64,000 bases of DNA from Streptomyces atratus (GCF_900119365.1 NZ_FPJO01000015.1:108719-172718); one strand, 5' to 3'; positions 53,762 through 62,667 are shown, numbered from the stretch's first letter. Numbers and translations: made by a program. Notes: generated by a model not told the origin, from the sequence alone.

Positions 53762-54805
53762 ATGATTGACTACGTCCGCACATGGGCAACCACGCGACGC
53801 CAGGCCAGAGAAGGGAAAGTTATCTCCGAATTACGCGAATCAATGGATCACTTCAGCTTGAGTCAACCGATACCCGAAGCCGTAGAAGCCGCATTGCGCA
53901 AGACTGCCAGAAGTCAATGGGTTACAGCTCTACTCTCCACGCTTTCCCTCATCGCCATGTGGCTCTGGAGCGGGTTGTTTTTTGCTCTGGCTTGGGGCTT
54001 CAGCCGGAGCTTGGTCGGTTTCGCCAAGGACTTCAACCCACCTCCCTGGGACGGAATCGCCAAGGCAGTGGAGCAGACCGAGCCGATCCGAGCAGGCCTC
54101 TCCCTCCCCTTTTTCGGCGGCGCTATCGCCGTGGCAATTGGATATTTGGTGGCCATAGTTGTGGGTCTCTTCATCATGGCCAGGGGGCTCGGCGGCGCCG
54201 CGATATCGCACATTACGCCGGGCTTGGAGCTTGCATTTCTTCCTTTCAACACCGCTCTCGCCGTGTTACAAATGGCTCAGGTAATCAACTCCTGCGCCAA
54301 AGCAGACCAAGCCGCCGGTGAGGAACGAGTTCATGCCATCGCCGGTATACCGAGATCATCAGCATCCGCGAAAAGAGCGATCCAGCGAGCCAGCCGTCAC
54401 CGGGCCTTCTCGCGCCCCTTCTCTCACCACGGCGCTGTCCTGCGCGACCACGCCGCCCGGGTACTGGGCCGGGTCCAGGAAGCCGAAGAAGGGCTCTTTC
54501 GCGAACCGAACCCGGCACTCCGCGAGTTGGCGACCATGTGGCTGACCATCGCCGAGCGCTATACCGACGGGCGAGTCGGCGAGCTACTCGTCGAAGACCT
54601 TTCCTCGGTCAACCCCGCAAAGTCACGACTCCGGTCTGCGTTACGCGCCGCGCTGGCAGTCGTCCTGACAGTCGGCACCGTGTTCTTCACCGCCTCACTC
54701 GACCTTCCGCAGGCAATCGAGGGATACGTCATCGCCGGCTCTGCCGTGGCAGTGCTGATCCTCGTGTACGGAGCGCGGGCGATCGTAGAGCTACGCCGTC
54801 GATAG
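53762..54805 (+). CDS. Hypothetical membrane protein rich in TTA codons
   Basis: This 347-aa protein has a hydrophilic N-terminus, TM segments near residues 55-80 (VTALLSTLSLIAMWLWSGLFFALAW), 117-140 (FGGAIAVAIGYLVAIVVGLFIMA) and two near the C-terminus (ALAVVLTVGTVFFTAS, YVIAGSAVAVLILVYGA), with a large cytoplasmic helical domain between. No family recognised. It contains three TTA codons (24, 169, 294) and clearly lower third-position GC than its neighbours in the first half, so it is probably acquired and bldA-dependent. ATG 53762 with GGGAGAAG upstream. Confidence 0.7.
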   Translation: MIDYVRTWATTRRQAREGKVISELRESMDHFSLSQPIPEAVEAALRKTARSQWVTALLSTLSLIAMWLWSGLFFALAWGFSRSLVGFAKDFNPPPWDGIAKAVEQTEPIRAGLSLPFFGGAIAVAIGYLVAIVVGLFIMARGLGGAAISHITPGLELAFLPFNTALAVLQMAQVINSCAKADQAAGEERVHAIAGIPRSSASAKRAIQRASRHRAFSRPFSHHGAVLRDHAARVLGRVQEAEEGLFREPNPALRELATMWLTIAERYTDGRVGELLVEDLSSVNPAKSRLRSALRAALAVVLTVGTVFFTASLDLPQAIEGYVIAGSAVAVLILVYGARAIVELRRR

Positions 54806-54956
54806 CCGTTGCCCGGATCAACAGCGGCTCCACCAGAACGTGAATCTCCGCCATCCAGCGGCAGGCTGCGTTCACCCGGAAGCGGTGTCCACGACAACGG
54901 TACGACCACTCCGACGGGCCCACAGCAACCGTGCCGTGGGCCCGCCCCCGCGAGGC

Positions 54957-56564
54957 CTACTCCGTAGGCTCGATCCCCGCCCGCAGCAGCCCGTAGGTGT
55001 ACGCGTCCTCCAGGGCCTGCCAGGACGCGGCGATGACGTTCTCCGCCACGCCGACCGTGGCCCAGTCGCCGGCGCCGTCGCCCGTGGTGATGAGGACTCG
55101 GGTGGTGGACTCGGTGCCGGTGCGGCCTTCCAGGATGCGGACCTTGTAGTCGATCAGCTCCAGCTTGGCGAGCTGCGGGTAGATCCGTTCCAGGGCGACC
55201 CGCAGCGCCCGGTCGAGGGCGTTGACCGGGCCGTTGCCCTCGGCGGTGGCGACGATGCGTTCGCCCTTGGCCCAGAGCTTCACGGTCGCCTCGTTGGCGT
55301 GCGTGCCGTCGGGGCGGTCCTCGACGATGGCGCGCCAGGACTCGGTGCGGAAGTAGCGGCGGAGGCGGCCCTCGGCCTCGGCGCGCAGCAGCAGCTCGAA
55401 GGAGGCGTCGGCGGCCTCGTACGTGTAGCCCTTGAGCTCGCGCTCCTTGACCCGCTCGACGACGCGGCCGACGAGCTCGCGGTCGCCGCCGAGGTCGATG
55501 CCGAGCTCCTTGCCCTTGAGCTCGATGGAGGCGCGGCCCGCCATGTCGGAGACCAGCATCCGCATGGTGTTGCCGACCAGGGCGGGGTCGATGTGCTGGT
55601 AGAGGTCGGGGTCGACCTTGATCGCGGAGGCGTGCAGTCCGGCCTTGTGGGCGAAGGCGGAAACACCCACATAGGGCTGGTGGGTGGAGGGGGTCAGGTT
55701 GACGACCTCGGCGATGGCGTGCGAGACGCGGGTCATGTCGGCGAGCGCGCCCTCGGGCAGGACGGCCTTGCCGTACTTGAGTTCCAGGGCGGCGACGACG
55801 GGGAAGAGGTTGGCGTTGCCGACCCGCTCGCCGTAGCCGTTGGCGGTGCACTGGACGTGGGTGGCGCCCGCGTCGACGGCGGCGAGGGTGTTGGCGACCG
55901 CGCAGCCGGTGTCGTCCTGGGCGTGGATGCCGAGACGGGCGCCGGTGTCGGCGAGCACCGTGGAGACCACGGCCTGGACCTGGGCGGGGAGCATGCCGCC
56001 GTTGGTGTCGCAGAGGATGACGACATCGGCGCCGGCCTCGGAGGCGGCGCGTACGACGGCCTTGGCGTACTCGGGGTTGGCGCGGTAGCCGTCGAAGAAG
56101 TGCTCGCAGTCGACGAAGACCCGGCGGCCCTGCTCACGGAGGTAGGAGACGGTGTCGACGACCATCTCCAGGTTCTCTTCGAGGGTGGTGCGCAGCGCGA
56201 GTTCCACATGGCGGTCGTGGGACTTGGCGACCAGTGTGATCACCGGGGCGCCGGACGCCAGCAGCGCCCTGACCTGGGGGTCCTCAGCGGCCTTGCCACC
56301 GGCCCGGCGGGTCGCGCCGAAGGCGACCAGCTCGGCGTTCTTGAACTCGATCTCCTGCTGTGCGCGGGCGAAGAACTCGGTGTCGCGGGGGTTGGCGCCG
56401 GGCCAGCCGCCCTCGATGAAGCCCACGCCGAAGTTGTCCAGGTGCCGGGCGATGGTCAGCTTGTCCGCGACCGTCAGGTTGATGCCTTCACGCTGGGCCC
56501 CGTCGCGCAGTGTGGTGTCGAAGACATGGAAACTGTCGTCAGTGGCCTTGGCCTTGGTGGTCAT
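54957..56564 (-). CDS. cimA: Citramalate synthase
   Basis: This 535-aa enzyme condenses acetyl-CoA and pyruvate to (R)-citramalate, the first step of the threonine-independent isoleucine route. Markers are FDTTLRDGAQREG near the N-terminus, GVGFIEGGWPGANPRD, HAQDDTGCAVANTLAA with metal-binding His, and NGYGERVGNANL. The C-terminal half carries the LeuA-type allosteric domain. The leuA/cimA distinction rests on overall subtype and the recalled SCO5529 synteny; (R)-citramalate synthase is preferred over 2-isopropylmalate synthase. The start is the ATG after AGGAG. A T-rich terminator hairpin and a possible Ile leader lie upstream. Confidence 0.88.
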   Translation of the reverse strand: MTTKAKATDDSFHVFDTTLRDGAQREGINLTVADKLTIARHLDNFGVGFIEGGWPGANPRDTEFFARAQQEIEFKNAELVAFGATRRAGGKAAEDPQVRALLASGAPVITLVAKSHDRHVELALRTTLEENLEMVVDTVSYLREQGRRVFVDCEHFFDGYRANPEYAKAVVRAASEAGADVVILCDTNGGMLPAQVQAVVSTVLADTGARLGIHAQDDTGCAVANTLAAVDAGATHVQCTANGYGERVGNANLFPVVAALELKYGKAVLPEGALADMTRVSHAIAEVVNLTPSTHQPYVGVSAFAHKAGLHASAIKVDPDLYQHIDPALVGNTMRMLVSDMAGRASIELKGKELGIDLGGDRELVGRVVERVKERELKGYTYEAADASFELLLRAEAEGRLRRYFRTESWRAIVEDRPDGTHANEATVKLWAKGERIVATAEGNGPVNALDRALRVALERIYPQLAKLELIDYKVRILEGRTGTESTTRVLITTGDGAGDWATVGVAENVIAASWQALEDAYTYGLLRAGIEPTE

Positions 56565-56669
56565 GCTGGTCTGACTCCTGTCGGATGAGCGGATCCGGAC
56601 GATCTGGCTCCACTTGCCCCCATCATCCCGTGCGCGTCTCGCCCCGGCCGAGGTGAGGGCCGGAAAACG

Positions 56670-56696
56670 AAAAAACCCCTCGCGGGTGCGAGAGGT
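56670..56696 (-). terminator. Intrinsic terminator upstream of cimA (possible attenuator)
   Basis: On the minus strand ACCTCTCGC and GCGAGGGGT form a 9-bp stem with one wobble pair and a 4-nt loop, followed by a run of T. It lies about 105 nt before cimA and 150 nt after the transporter stop. It could simply end the transporter transcript, or attenuate cimA. Confidence 0.75.
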
Positions 56697-56750
56697 CTGC
56701 GCGCGGGTCTGGGGCACGGTGGCCGTGCCGCACATGGTGGTGCGGGACGG

Positions 56751-56786
56751 TCACTGCGGACCGGCGCGCCTGCTGCCAATAATCAT
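56751..56786 (-). CDS. Candidate leader peptide MIIGSRRAGPQ before cimA
   Basis: An 11-codon frame ATG-ATT-ATT-GGC... ends in TGA 55 nt before the terminator hairpin. Two consecutive Ile codons, both the very rare ATT, are striking because Ile is the end product of the CimA pathway. Several hairpins (for example CCGCAC/GTGCGG and GGCACGG/CCGTGCC) lie between it and the terminator. No clear ribosome site is seen. Confidence 0.35.
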   Translation of the reverse strand: MIIGSRRAGPQ

Positions 56787-56844
56787 GACGGACGAGGGCA
56801 CGGAAGCAGTCTTGCACAGGGCCGCCTCCGCGCCCCGCCCCGTC

Positions 56845-58179
56845 TCAGGATGCGGGCGTGACGCTGGTCGCTCCGGACGGCTCCGTGCTGCCCCGGTCCG
56901 CGTCCTTGGCGCCGACCCGGCCCAGGTCGATGTCGCGGGTCTCGCGCATGGTCAGGTAGACGACCAGGGAGACCGCCGCGCAGCCGGCCACGTACCAGTA
57001 GAAGCCGGACTCGATGCCCGCCTTCTTGAACCAGAGCGCCACATATTCGGCGGTGCCGCCGAAGATCGCGTTGGCGATGGCGTACGGGAGGGCGACGCCC
57101 AGGGCGCGGATGCCGGTCGGGAAGAGCTCCGCCTTCACGCAGGCGTTGATCGAGGTGTAGCCGGTGACGACGACCAGGGCGAGCAGAGCCAGGCCGAAGG
57201 CGGGCCAGAACGTGCCGGCGTGCTTGAGCATCGTCATGATCGGCACGGTCAGGAAGGTGGAGCCGACGGCGAAGGTGATCAGCAGCGGGCGGCGGCCGAT
57301 CCGGTCGGAGAGCAGGCCGGCCAGCGGCTGGATGCACATGAAGACGAACAGGGCGCAGAAGCTGACGAGCGAGGCGGTGGGCTTGTCCATGCCGGCGCTC
57401 TTGGAGAGGAACTTCGAGAGGTAGGTCGTGTACGTGTAGTACGCGACGGTCCCGCCCATGGTCAGCGCCATCACCAGGAACGCCTCGCGCCTGTGCTGCC
57501 ACAGCGCCTTCAGCGTGCCGCGGTCCTCCTGCTCGGCGGCGCCGGACTCCGCGTACACCTCGGTCTCCAGCATCGAGCGGCGCAGGTAGAAGACGATCGC
57601 GGCGCCGAGCGCACCGACGATGAACGGGATGCGCCAGCCCCAGCTGTGCAGGGCCGCCTCGGACATGTTGCGCTGCAGCACGATCTGGAGGCCGAGGCCG
57701 ATCAGCTGCCCCGCGGTCATGGACACGTACTGGAAGCTGGAGGCGAAGCCGCGCCGGTGGGGTGCGGACGCCTCGGTGAGGTACGTGGCGCTGGCGGCGT
57801 ACTCGCCGCCGACGGACAGGCCCTGGAGCAGCCGGGCCACCAGCAGGACGGCGACACCGCCGTACCCCGCGACGCCGTACGTCGGCGCGGCGGCGATGAG
57901 GATCGCGGAGGCCGACATCAGCGTGACGGTGAGGGTGAGCGCGGCCTTGCGGCCCCTGCGGTCGCCGATCCGGCCGAGCAGCCAGCCGCCGACCGGCCGC
58001 ATGAAGAAACCGACGGCGAAGATGCCCATGGTGTTCATGAGATTGGCGGTCTCATTGCCTTCGGGGAAGAACGAATCCGCGAAGTAGACCGCGAAGGTCG
58101 CGTACACGAACCAGTCGAACCACTCGACCATGTTGCCCGCCGAGCCGACCCAGATTTTCTTCCACTGCTCTCGTCCCAT
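56845..58179 (-). CDS. MHS-family MFS transporter (proton symporter)
   Basis: This 444-aa transporter is of the metabolite:H+ symporter type (KgtP/ProP relatives). Signatures are GNMVEWFDWFVYATFAVYFA at the first TM, FFMRPVGGWLLGRIGDRRGRK between TM2 and TM3, and RLLQGLSVGGEYAASATYL. Twelve TM segments. The substrate is unknown: a carboxylate or an amino acid/betaine. It lies downstream of the urease/agmatine deiminase/TetR genes on the same strand, 98 bp after tetR, and may be in the same regulon. Confidence 0.9.
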   Translation of the reverse strand: MGREQWKKIWVGSAGNMVEWFDWFVYATFAVYFADSFFPEGNETANLMNTMGIFAVGFFMRPVGGWLLGRIGDRRGRKAALTLTVTLMSASAILIAAAPTYGVAGYGGVAVLLVARLLQGLSVGGEYAASATYLTEASAPHRRGFASSFQYVSMTAGQLIGLGLQIVLQRNMSEAALHSWGWRIPFIVGALGAAIVFYLRRSMLETEVYAESGAAEQEDRGTLKALWQHRREAFLVMALTMGGTVAYYTYTTYLSKFLSKSAGMDKPTASLVSFCALFVFMCIQPLAGLLSDRIGRRPLLITFAVGSTFLTVPIMTMLKHAGTFWPAFGLALLALVVVTGYTSINACVKAELFPTGIRALGVALPYAIANAIFGGTAEYVALWFKKAGIESGFYWYVAGCAAVSLVVYLTMRETRDIDLGRVGAKDADRGSTEPSGATSVTPAS

Positions 58180-58277
58180 GGTCCGTCACCGTGCCCGAAC
58201 AGCGCGGACCGGAACAAGGGCGCCGTGCGCAACGATCCTGCGTACTTACGTGCGTTTCGTTCACGGCCCGGCGGCCG

Positions 58278-58883
58278 CTACCGGACGGCGAGCGATTCCG
58301 CGATGAACTCCCTTACCTGCGCGATCACTTGGGAACGGCCGGTGCCGGGGAGGCCGACCGCGACATGGACGCTGAAGCCGTCGAGCAGGGCGCGCAGCCG
58401 GGTCGCGAACCGCTCGGCGTCGACCGGGCGGAACTCCCCTGCCGACGCGCCCCGCTCCAGCAGGTCCACCAGGTCGCGGTGCCAGGCGGCCTCGATGGCG
58501 GCCTGGCGGGCGCGCGCGTCGTCGTCCGCGTTCTGCGAGCGGTTCCACACCTCCAGCCAGAGCGTCCAGTGCGGATCGCGGTGGCCGTCGGGGAGGTACA
58601 GGTCGATGTACCCGTCGAGCCGTTCGCGGGCCGTCGCCGGCCCCGAGAGCAGGGCGCGCCGCTCCGCGCCGAGCCGTCCCTCGCTCCACTCCAGGGTCTG
58701 GAGCAGCAGCTCGTCCTTGGTGCGGAAGTAGTAGAGGAGGTGTCCGCTGCTCATCTGGACCTCGCGGCCGAGTCCGGCCATGGTGAGGCCGTCGAGCCCC
58801 CGTTCGGCGATGGTGGCCATGGCGGCGGCCAGCAGTTCCTCACGGGGCGGGGCGGTGTTGCGACGGCGTGGCGCGGGGGGCAC
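58278..58883 (-). CDS. TetR/AcrR-family regulator
   Basis: This 201-aa protein has HTH LLAAAMATIAERGLDGLTMAGLGREVQMSSGHLLYYFRTKDELL and a helical ligand domain with the BetI-like C-terminal fold. It starts at GTG 58883, 3 bp after the aguA stop, so it is co-transcribed with the urease/agmatine deiminase genes. It is the best candidate to bind the 37-bp inverted repeat at the head of this operon and so autoregulate. Confidence 0.88.
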   Translation of the reverse strand: MPPAPRRRNTAPPREELLAAAMATIAERGLDGLTMAGLGREVQMSSGHLLYYFRTKDELLLQTLEWSEGRLGAERRALLSGPATARERLDGYIDLYLPDGHRDPHWTLWLEVWNRSQNADDDARARQAAIEAAWHRDLVDLLERGASAGEFRPVDAERFATRLRALLDGFSVHVAVGLPGTGRSQVIAQVREFIAESLAVR

Positions 58884-58886
58884 GGT

Positions 58887-59900
58887 TCAGACCTTCGGCT
58901 GCTGCTGTGTGATGCAGTGGATGCCTCCACCGCCGGCAAAGATCGTACGGGCATCGACGAGGGTCACCGTACGGTCGGGGAACAGCTCGCCGAAGATCTC
59001 CGCCGCTTCCTTGTCGCGCGGGTCGTCGAAGGCGCAGAGAACCACGCCGCCGTTGCAGAGGTAGTGGTTGATGTAGGAGTAGTCGACCCACTCCCCGTCC
59101 GCCTTCAGCACGGTGGGTGCCGGGACCTCCACGACGTTCAGGGAGCGGCCCCTGGCGTCGGTGGCGGCGCGCAGGATGCGCACGGTCTCGCGGGTGATCT
59201 CGTGGTCGGGGTGGGCCGGGTCCGGCTGGACGTGGGCGACGACGGTGCCGGGGCGGGCGAAGGCGGCGACGATGTCGACATGGCCGAGGGTGCCGTACGT
59301 GCCGTAGTCACCGGCCAGTCCTCGCGGCAGCCAGATGGCCTTCTCGGTGCCGAGCCGGGCGTGGATCTCGGACTCGACCTGCTCGCGGGTCCAGTCGGGG
59401 TTGCGCTCCTTGCCGAGCTGGACGGTCTCGGTGAGCAGTACGGTGCCCTCGCCGTCCACGTGGATGGCGCCGCCCTCGTTGACCAGCCGGGAGCTCTGCA
59501 CGGGTACGGCGGCGAGCTCGGCGACGGAGCGGGCGATGTGCTGGTCGTTCTCCCAGCGGGCCCAGCCCTGGGCGCCCCAGCCGTTGAACGTCCAGTCGAC
59601 GGCGGCCAGTCGCCGGCCGTCGGTGACGAAGGTGGGGCCGATGTCCCGCATCCAGGCGTCGTCGAGGGGGCGGACGGCGAGCTCGACGTCCGGGCCGAGG
59701 AGCGCGCGGGCGCCGTCCTCCTGGCCGGGGCCCACCACCATCGTGACGGGTTCGAAGCGGCGCACGGCGCGGGCGACGGTGGCCCAGGCGGCGCGGGCCT
59801 CGTCCAGTTCGGCGTCGGTGTCGAAGGTGGGGTTGGGGCCCGGCCAGGCCATCCAGGTGCGTTCGTGCGGGGCCCACTCGGGCGGCATGCGGAAGGTCAC
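58887..59900 (-). CDS. aguA: Agmatine deiminase
   Basis: This 337-aa enzyme of the guanidine-modifying fold hydrolyses agmatine to N-carbamoylputrescine and ammonia. Conserved blocks are MPPEWAPHERTWMAWP, WMRDIGPTFV, NEGGAIHVDGEG, YGTLGHVDIVAAF and the catalytic Cys in GGGGIHCITQQ. Length is normal. It lies 9 bp after ureC. Together with urease and TetR it suggests a nitrogen-scavenging operon for polyamine/guanidine compounds. Confidence 0.93.
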   Translation of the reverse strand: MTFRMPPEWAPHERTWMAWPGPNPTFDTDAELDEARAAWATVARAVRRFEPVTMVVGPGQEDGARALLGPDVELAVRPLDDAWMRDIGPTFVTDGRRLAAVDWTFNGWGAQGWARWENDQHIARSVAELAAVPVQSSRLVNEGGAIHVDGEGTVLLTETVQLGKERNPDWTREQVESEIHARLGTEKAIWLPRGLAGDYGTYGTLGHVDIVAAFARPGTVVAHVQPDPAHPDHEITRETVRILRAATDARGRSLNVVEVPAPTVLKADGEWVDYSYINHYLCNGGVVLCAFDDPRDKEAAEIFGELFPDRTVTLVDARTIFAGGGGIHCITQQQPKV

Positions 59901-59909
59901 TGCGGGTCC

Positions 59910-61598
59910 TCAGAGGAAGTAGAGGCGGTTGAGGGAGACGGATTCGGCGGGCTCGGAGCGCAGCGGGTCGCCGTCCAAGGTGACCAGACCGCTGCGGGCG
60001 TCCACGGCGACCTCTCCGGTACGGGAGTTGTGGATCAGGTCGCCGGGGCCGATACCCCGGGTGCCGCGCACGCCGACGCGGCGGCGGCGGGTGGGCATCG
60101 AGTCGGCACCGAGCTGGGCGGCCGCCTGCGAGACGAAGGCCACGGAGAGGTCGGCGGCGGTGGCTCCGTACGCCCCGAACTGCGGTCCCAGGATGAGGGG
60201 TTCGCAGGTGTCGGTGGCGGCGTTCGGGTCACCCGTGACCCCGTACGCGGGGAAGCCGGACTTCAGTACGAGCTGCGGCTTCGCGCCGAAGAACTCCGGC
60301 CGCCAGAGCACGATGTCGGCGAGCTTGCCGGTCTCGATGGAGCCGATCTCGTGCGCGAGGCCGTGGGCGATGGCGGGGTTGATGGTGAGCTTGGCGATGT
60401 AGCGCAGCACCCGGGCGTTGTCGTCCGCGGGGCCGTCGCCCTCCATCGGGCCGAGCTCGGCCTTCATCTTCCCGGCCATCGCGAAGGTGCGGCGCACCGT
60501 CTCGCCGGCCCGTCCCATGCCCTGTGCGTCGGACGAGGTGATGCCGATGGCCCCCAGGTCGTGCAGGACGTCCTCGGCGCCCATCGTCCCGGCGCGGATG
60601 CGGTCGCGGGCCATGGCGGCGTCGCCCGGCAGGTCCGTCTTGAGGTCGTGCACGGAGACGATCATCCCGTAGTGCTCGGCGACGGCGTCCCGGCCGAAGG
60701 GCAGCGTCGGGTTGGTGGACGAGCCGATGACGTTCTCGACGCCCGCCATCCTGAGGACGTTGGGGACGTGTCCGCCGCCGCAGCCCTCGATGTGGAAGGC
60801 GTGGATCGTGCGGCCCTCCAGGACGCGCAGGGTGTCCTCGACCGACAGGCACTCGTTCAGCCCGTCGCTGTGCAGGGCGACCTGGACGTCGTGCTCCTCG
60901 GCGACCCGCAGCGCGGTGTCCAGGGCGCGGGTGTGGGCGCCCATGTCCTCGTGCACCTTGAAGCCGCAGGCCCCGCCCTCGGCGAGCGCCTCGACCAGCG
61001 GGGCCTGGTGGGAGGATGAACCCCGGCCCAGGAAGCCGATGTTGACCGGCCAGGCGTCGAAGGCGTTGAAGGCGTGGCGCAGCGCCCAGGGCGAGTTGAC
61101 GCCGACGCCCCAGACCGGGCCGAACTCCTGGCCGATGATCGTGGTGACGCCGGAGGCGAGCGAGGCCTCCATGATCCGCGGCGAGAGCAGATGGACATGG
61201 GTGTCGACGGCGCCCGCCGTCGCGATCATCCCCTCGCCGGAGACGATGGTCGTGCCCGTGCCGACGACGACGTCGACGCCGTCGAGGGTGTCCGGGTTGC
61301 CGGCCCGGCCGATCGCCGCGATCCGGCCCTCGCGGATGCCGATCGACACCTTGCGGATGCCCTGCACCGCGTCGATGACCAGCACATTGCTGATGACGAT
61401 GTCGCAGGTGTCGCGGACGGCGGCGGCCTTGAGGTGCAGCCCGTCGCGGGCGGTCTTGCCGAAGCCGGCGAGGAACTCCTCGCCGTGACTCTGTGCGTCG
61501 GACTCGACGTGGACGGTCAGACCGGAGTCACCGAGCCTGACCCGGTCCCCGGCGCGCGGGCCGTGCACGGAGGCGTACTCGTGCGGATCGATGCTCAT
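59910..61598 (-). CDS. ureC: Urease alpha subunit with variant active-site flap
   Basis: This 562-aa urease large subunit keeps the nickel-binding set: DTHVHLLSP, carbamylated Lys214 in GFKVHED, HSDGLNE, HIEGCGGGHVPN and SSDAQGMGR. In the flap, where ureases have Cys-His-His, this protein has Val316-His317-Asp318; the catalytic His and Arg333 (Klebsiella Arg336) are kept. No ureDEFG accessory genes are in the window. Such divergent ureases recur as a second locus in Streptomyces. ATG 61598 overlaps the ureAB stop as ATGA. Confidence 0.92.
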   Translation of the reverse strand: MSIDPHEYASVHGPRAGDRVRLGDSGLTVHVESDAQSHGEEFLAGFGKTARDGLHLKAAAVRDTCDIVISNVLVIDAVQGIRKVSIGIREGRIAAIGRAGNPDTLDGVDVVVGTGTTIVSGEGMIATAGAVDTHVHLLSPRIMEASLASGVTTIIGQEFGPVWGVGVNSPWALRHAFNAFDAWPVNIGFLGRGSSSHQAPLVEALAEGGACGFKVHEDMGAHTRALDTALRVAEEHDVQVALHSDGLNECLSVEDTLRVLEGRTIHAFHIEGCGGGHVPNVLRMAGVENVIGSSTNPTLPFGRDAVAEHYGMIVSVHDLKTDLPGDAAMARDRIRAGTMGAEDVLHDLGAIGITSSDAQGMGRAGETVRRTFAMAGKMKAELGPMEGDGPADDNARVLRYIAKLTINPAIAHGLAHEIGSIETGKLADIVLWRPEFFGAKPQLVLKSGFPAYGVTGDPNAATDTCEPLILGPQFGAYGATAADLSVAFVSQAAAQLGADSMPTRRRRVGVRGTRGIGPGDLIHNSRTGEVAVDARSGLVTLDGDPLRSEPAESVSLNRLYFL

Positions 61599-62275
61599 CG
61601 CCCGGCTCCCAGATATCCACAGGCCGCGGCGCGTCGCAGTGCCTCTTCGCGCGCGCCGGGGGCGTCCAGCGGGCCGTCCACCAGGCCCGCGAAGCCGATC
61701 GCGATCCGGTCGCCGCCGATGGGCACGAGCCCCACCTCGACGGTTTCGCCGGGACCGAAGCGGACGGAGGACCCGGCAGGGACGCAGAGCCGCATCCCGT
61801 AGGCGCTCGCGCGGGCGAAGTCGAGCCGGGGGTTGGCCTCGAAGAAGTGGAAGTGCGAGGTCACGGAGACCGGCACGGTCGCGGTGTTGTGGACGGTCAG
61901 CCGAACCGCGGGCTCCGGCTCGGGCGTGGCGGGCCCGGGGACGACGGCCCCGGGCGCCTCGTCGCCCAGCCCGTCGCCCAGTGGCCGGGAGACCACGGCG
62001 AGCCGGGAGCCGTCGTCGAAGACGGCCTCCACATGAACCTCGGTGACGACGTCGGCGACGCCCGGCAGCACGTCGTCGGGGCCGAGCACGGACCGGGCGG
62101 CCTCGATGGCCTCGGCCAGCCGGCGCCCGTCCCGGGCGGCCTCGCAGACCGCGTCCGCGATCAGGGCGGTCGCCTCGGGGACATTGAGCTTGAGCCCCCG
62201 GGCGCGGCGGGCCCGGGCCAGTTCGGCGGCGCTGAACAGCAGCAGCCGGTCGCGTTCCGTCGGAGTCAGTCGCAC
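61595..62275 (-). CDS. ureAB: Fused urease gamma-beta subunit
   Basis: This 226-aa protein joins UreA (residues 1 to about 95: LTPTERDRLLLFSAAELARARRARGLKLNVPEATAL, later VLPGVADVVTEVHVEAVF) to UreB (about 120-215: VTSHFHFFEANPRLDFAR, RLCVPAGSSVRFGPGETVEV, GFAGLVDGPLD). A linker of Pro/Glu lies between. Fusion is known in some bacteria. It is the first gene of the operon. It starts at GTG 62275 with GGAG very close upstream. The 37-bp inverted repeat is 19 bp further up. Confidence 0.93.
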   Translation of the reverse strand: MRLTPTERDRLLLFSAAELARARRARGLKLNVPEATALIADAVCEAARDGRRLAEAIEAARSVLGPDDVLPGVADVVTEVHVEAVFDDGSRLAVVSRPLGDGLGDEAPGAVVPGPATPEPEPAVRLTVHNTATVPVSVTSHFHFFEANPRLDFARASAYGMRLCVPAGSSVRFGPGETVEVGLVPIGGDRIAIGFAGLVDGPLDAPGAREEALRRAAACGYLGAGR

Positions 62276-62294
62276 GTCTCCACACCTCTCGGTC

Positions 62295-62331
62295 AGAGCA
62301 GCACTCTAACTCATGGTTAGAGTGCTGCTCT
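62295..62331. promoter_or_regulatory. 37-bp operator of the urease operon
   Basis: AGAGCAGCACTCTAAC (62295-62310) and GTTAGAGTGCTGCTCT (62316-62331) are perfect complements around TCATG. The right arm extended (TTAGAG-N5-CTCTAA) is itself a TetR-type palindrome. It lies just upstream of the ureAB start. Confidence 0.75.
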
Positions 62332-62380
62332 AAGTGTGTGGGAGGGCACACTCCGGGGAGCGGGAGAGCACGTCCCGGCA

Positions 62381-62424
62381 CACGAAAGCCGCGCCCGGCG
62401 GGGAGCGGGGCGCGGCTTTTCGTG
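62381..62424. terminator. Hairpin between ilvE and urease operon
   Basis: CACGAAAGCCGCGCC pairs with GGCGCGGC plus TTTTCGTG (one extra T), 13-nt loop. It probably terminates transcription from ilvE and separates it from the urease promoter. Confidence 0.75.
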
Positions 62425-62471
62425 ACTACGGGTTCCGGGCCGGCGGTCCGGTCCGGAAGAAGGAACCCTTA

Positions 62472-62667
62472 GACCGACCGGCAATTGGGGGGTGGGTGAA
62501 GGAGCGGGGCTGGGTGCGTGCAGCTGCAAGGCGGAGGACTGAGGCAACGCAATGGGGTCTCCCCTGCTCGAGCGAAGCCGAGAGCTTGGGGAAGTTGTTG
62601 ATTGACGACAACGCGGCAGATGTGCGTGCCCAGCCCCGCGACGCCGCCCCCCAATTGCCGGTCGGTC
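62472..62667. mobile_element. MITE-like element with 21-bp terminal inverted repeats
   Basis: Terminal sequences beginning GACCGACCGGCAATTG and their complement bound a 196-bp non-coding element. Both sides are flanked by TTA, a likely 3-bp target duplication. Inner sub-terminal repeats (GCGGGGCTGGG and CCCAGCCCCGC) pair as well. The right TTA is the stop codon (TAA on the minus strand) of ilvE. The central segment contains a GCTCTCGGCTTCGCTCGAGC hairpin that I recall as widespread in Streptomyces intergenic DNA. Confidence 0.75.
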
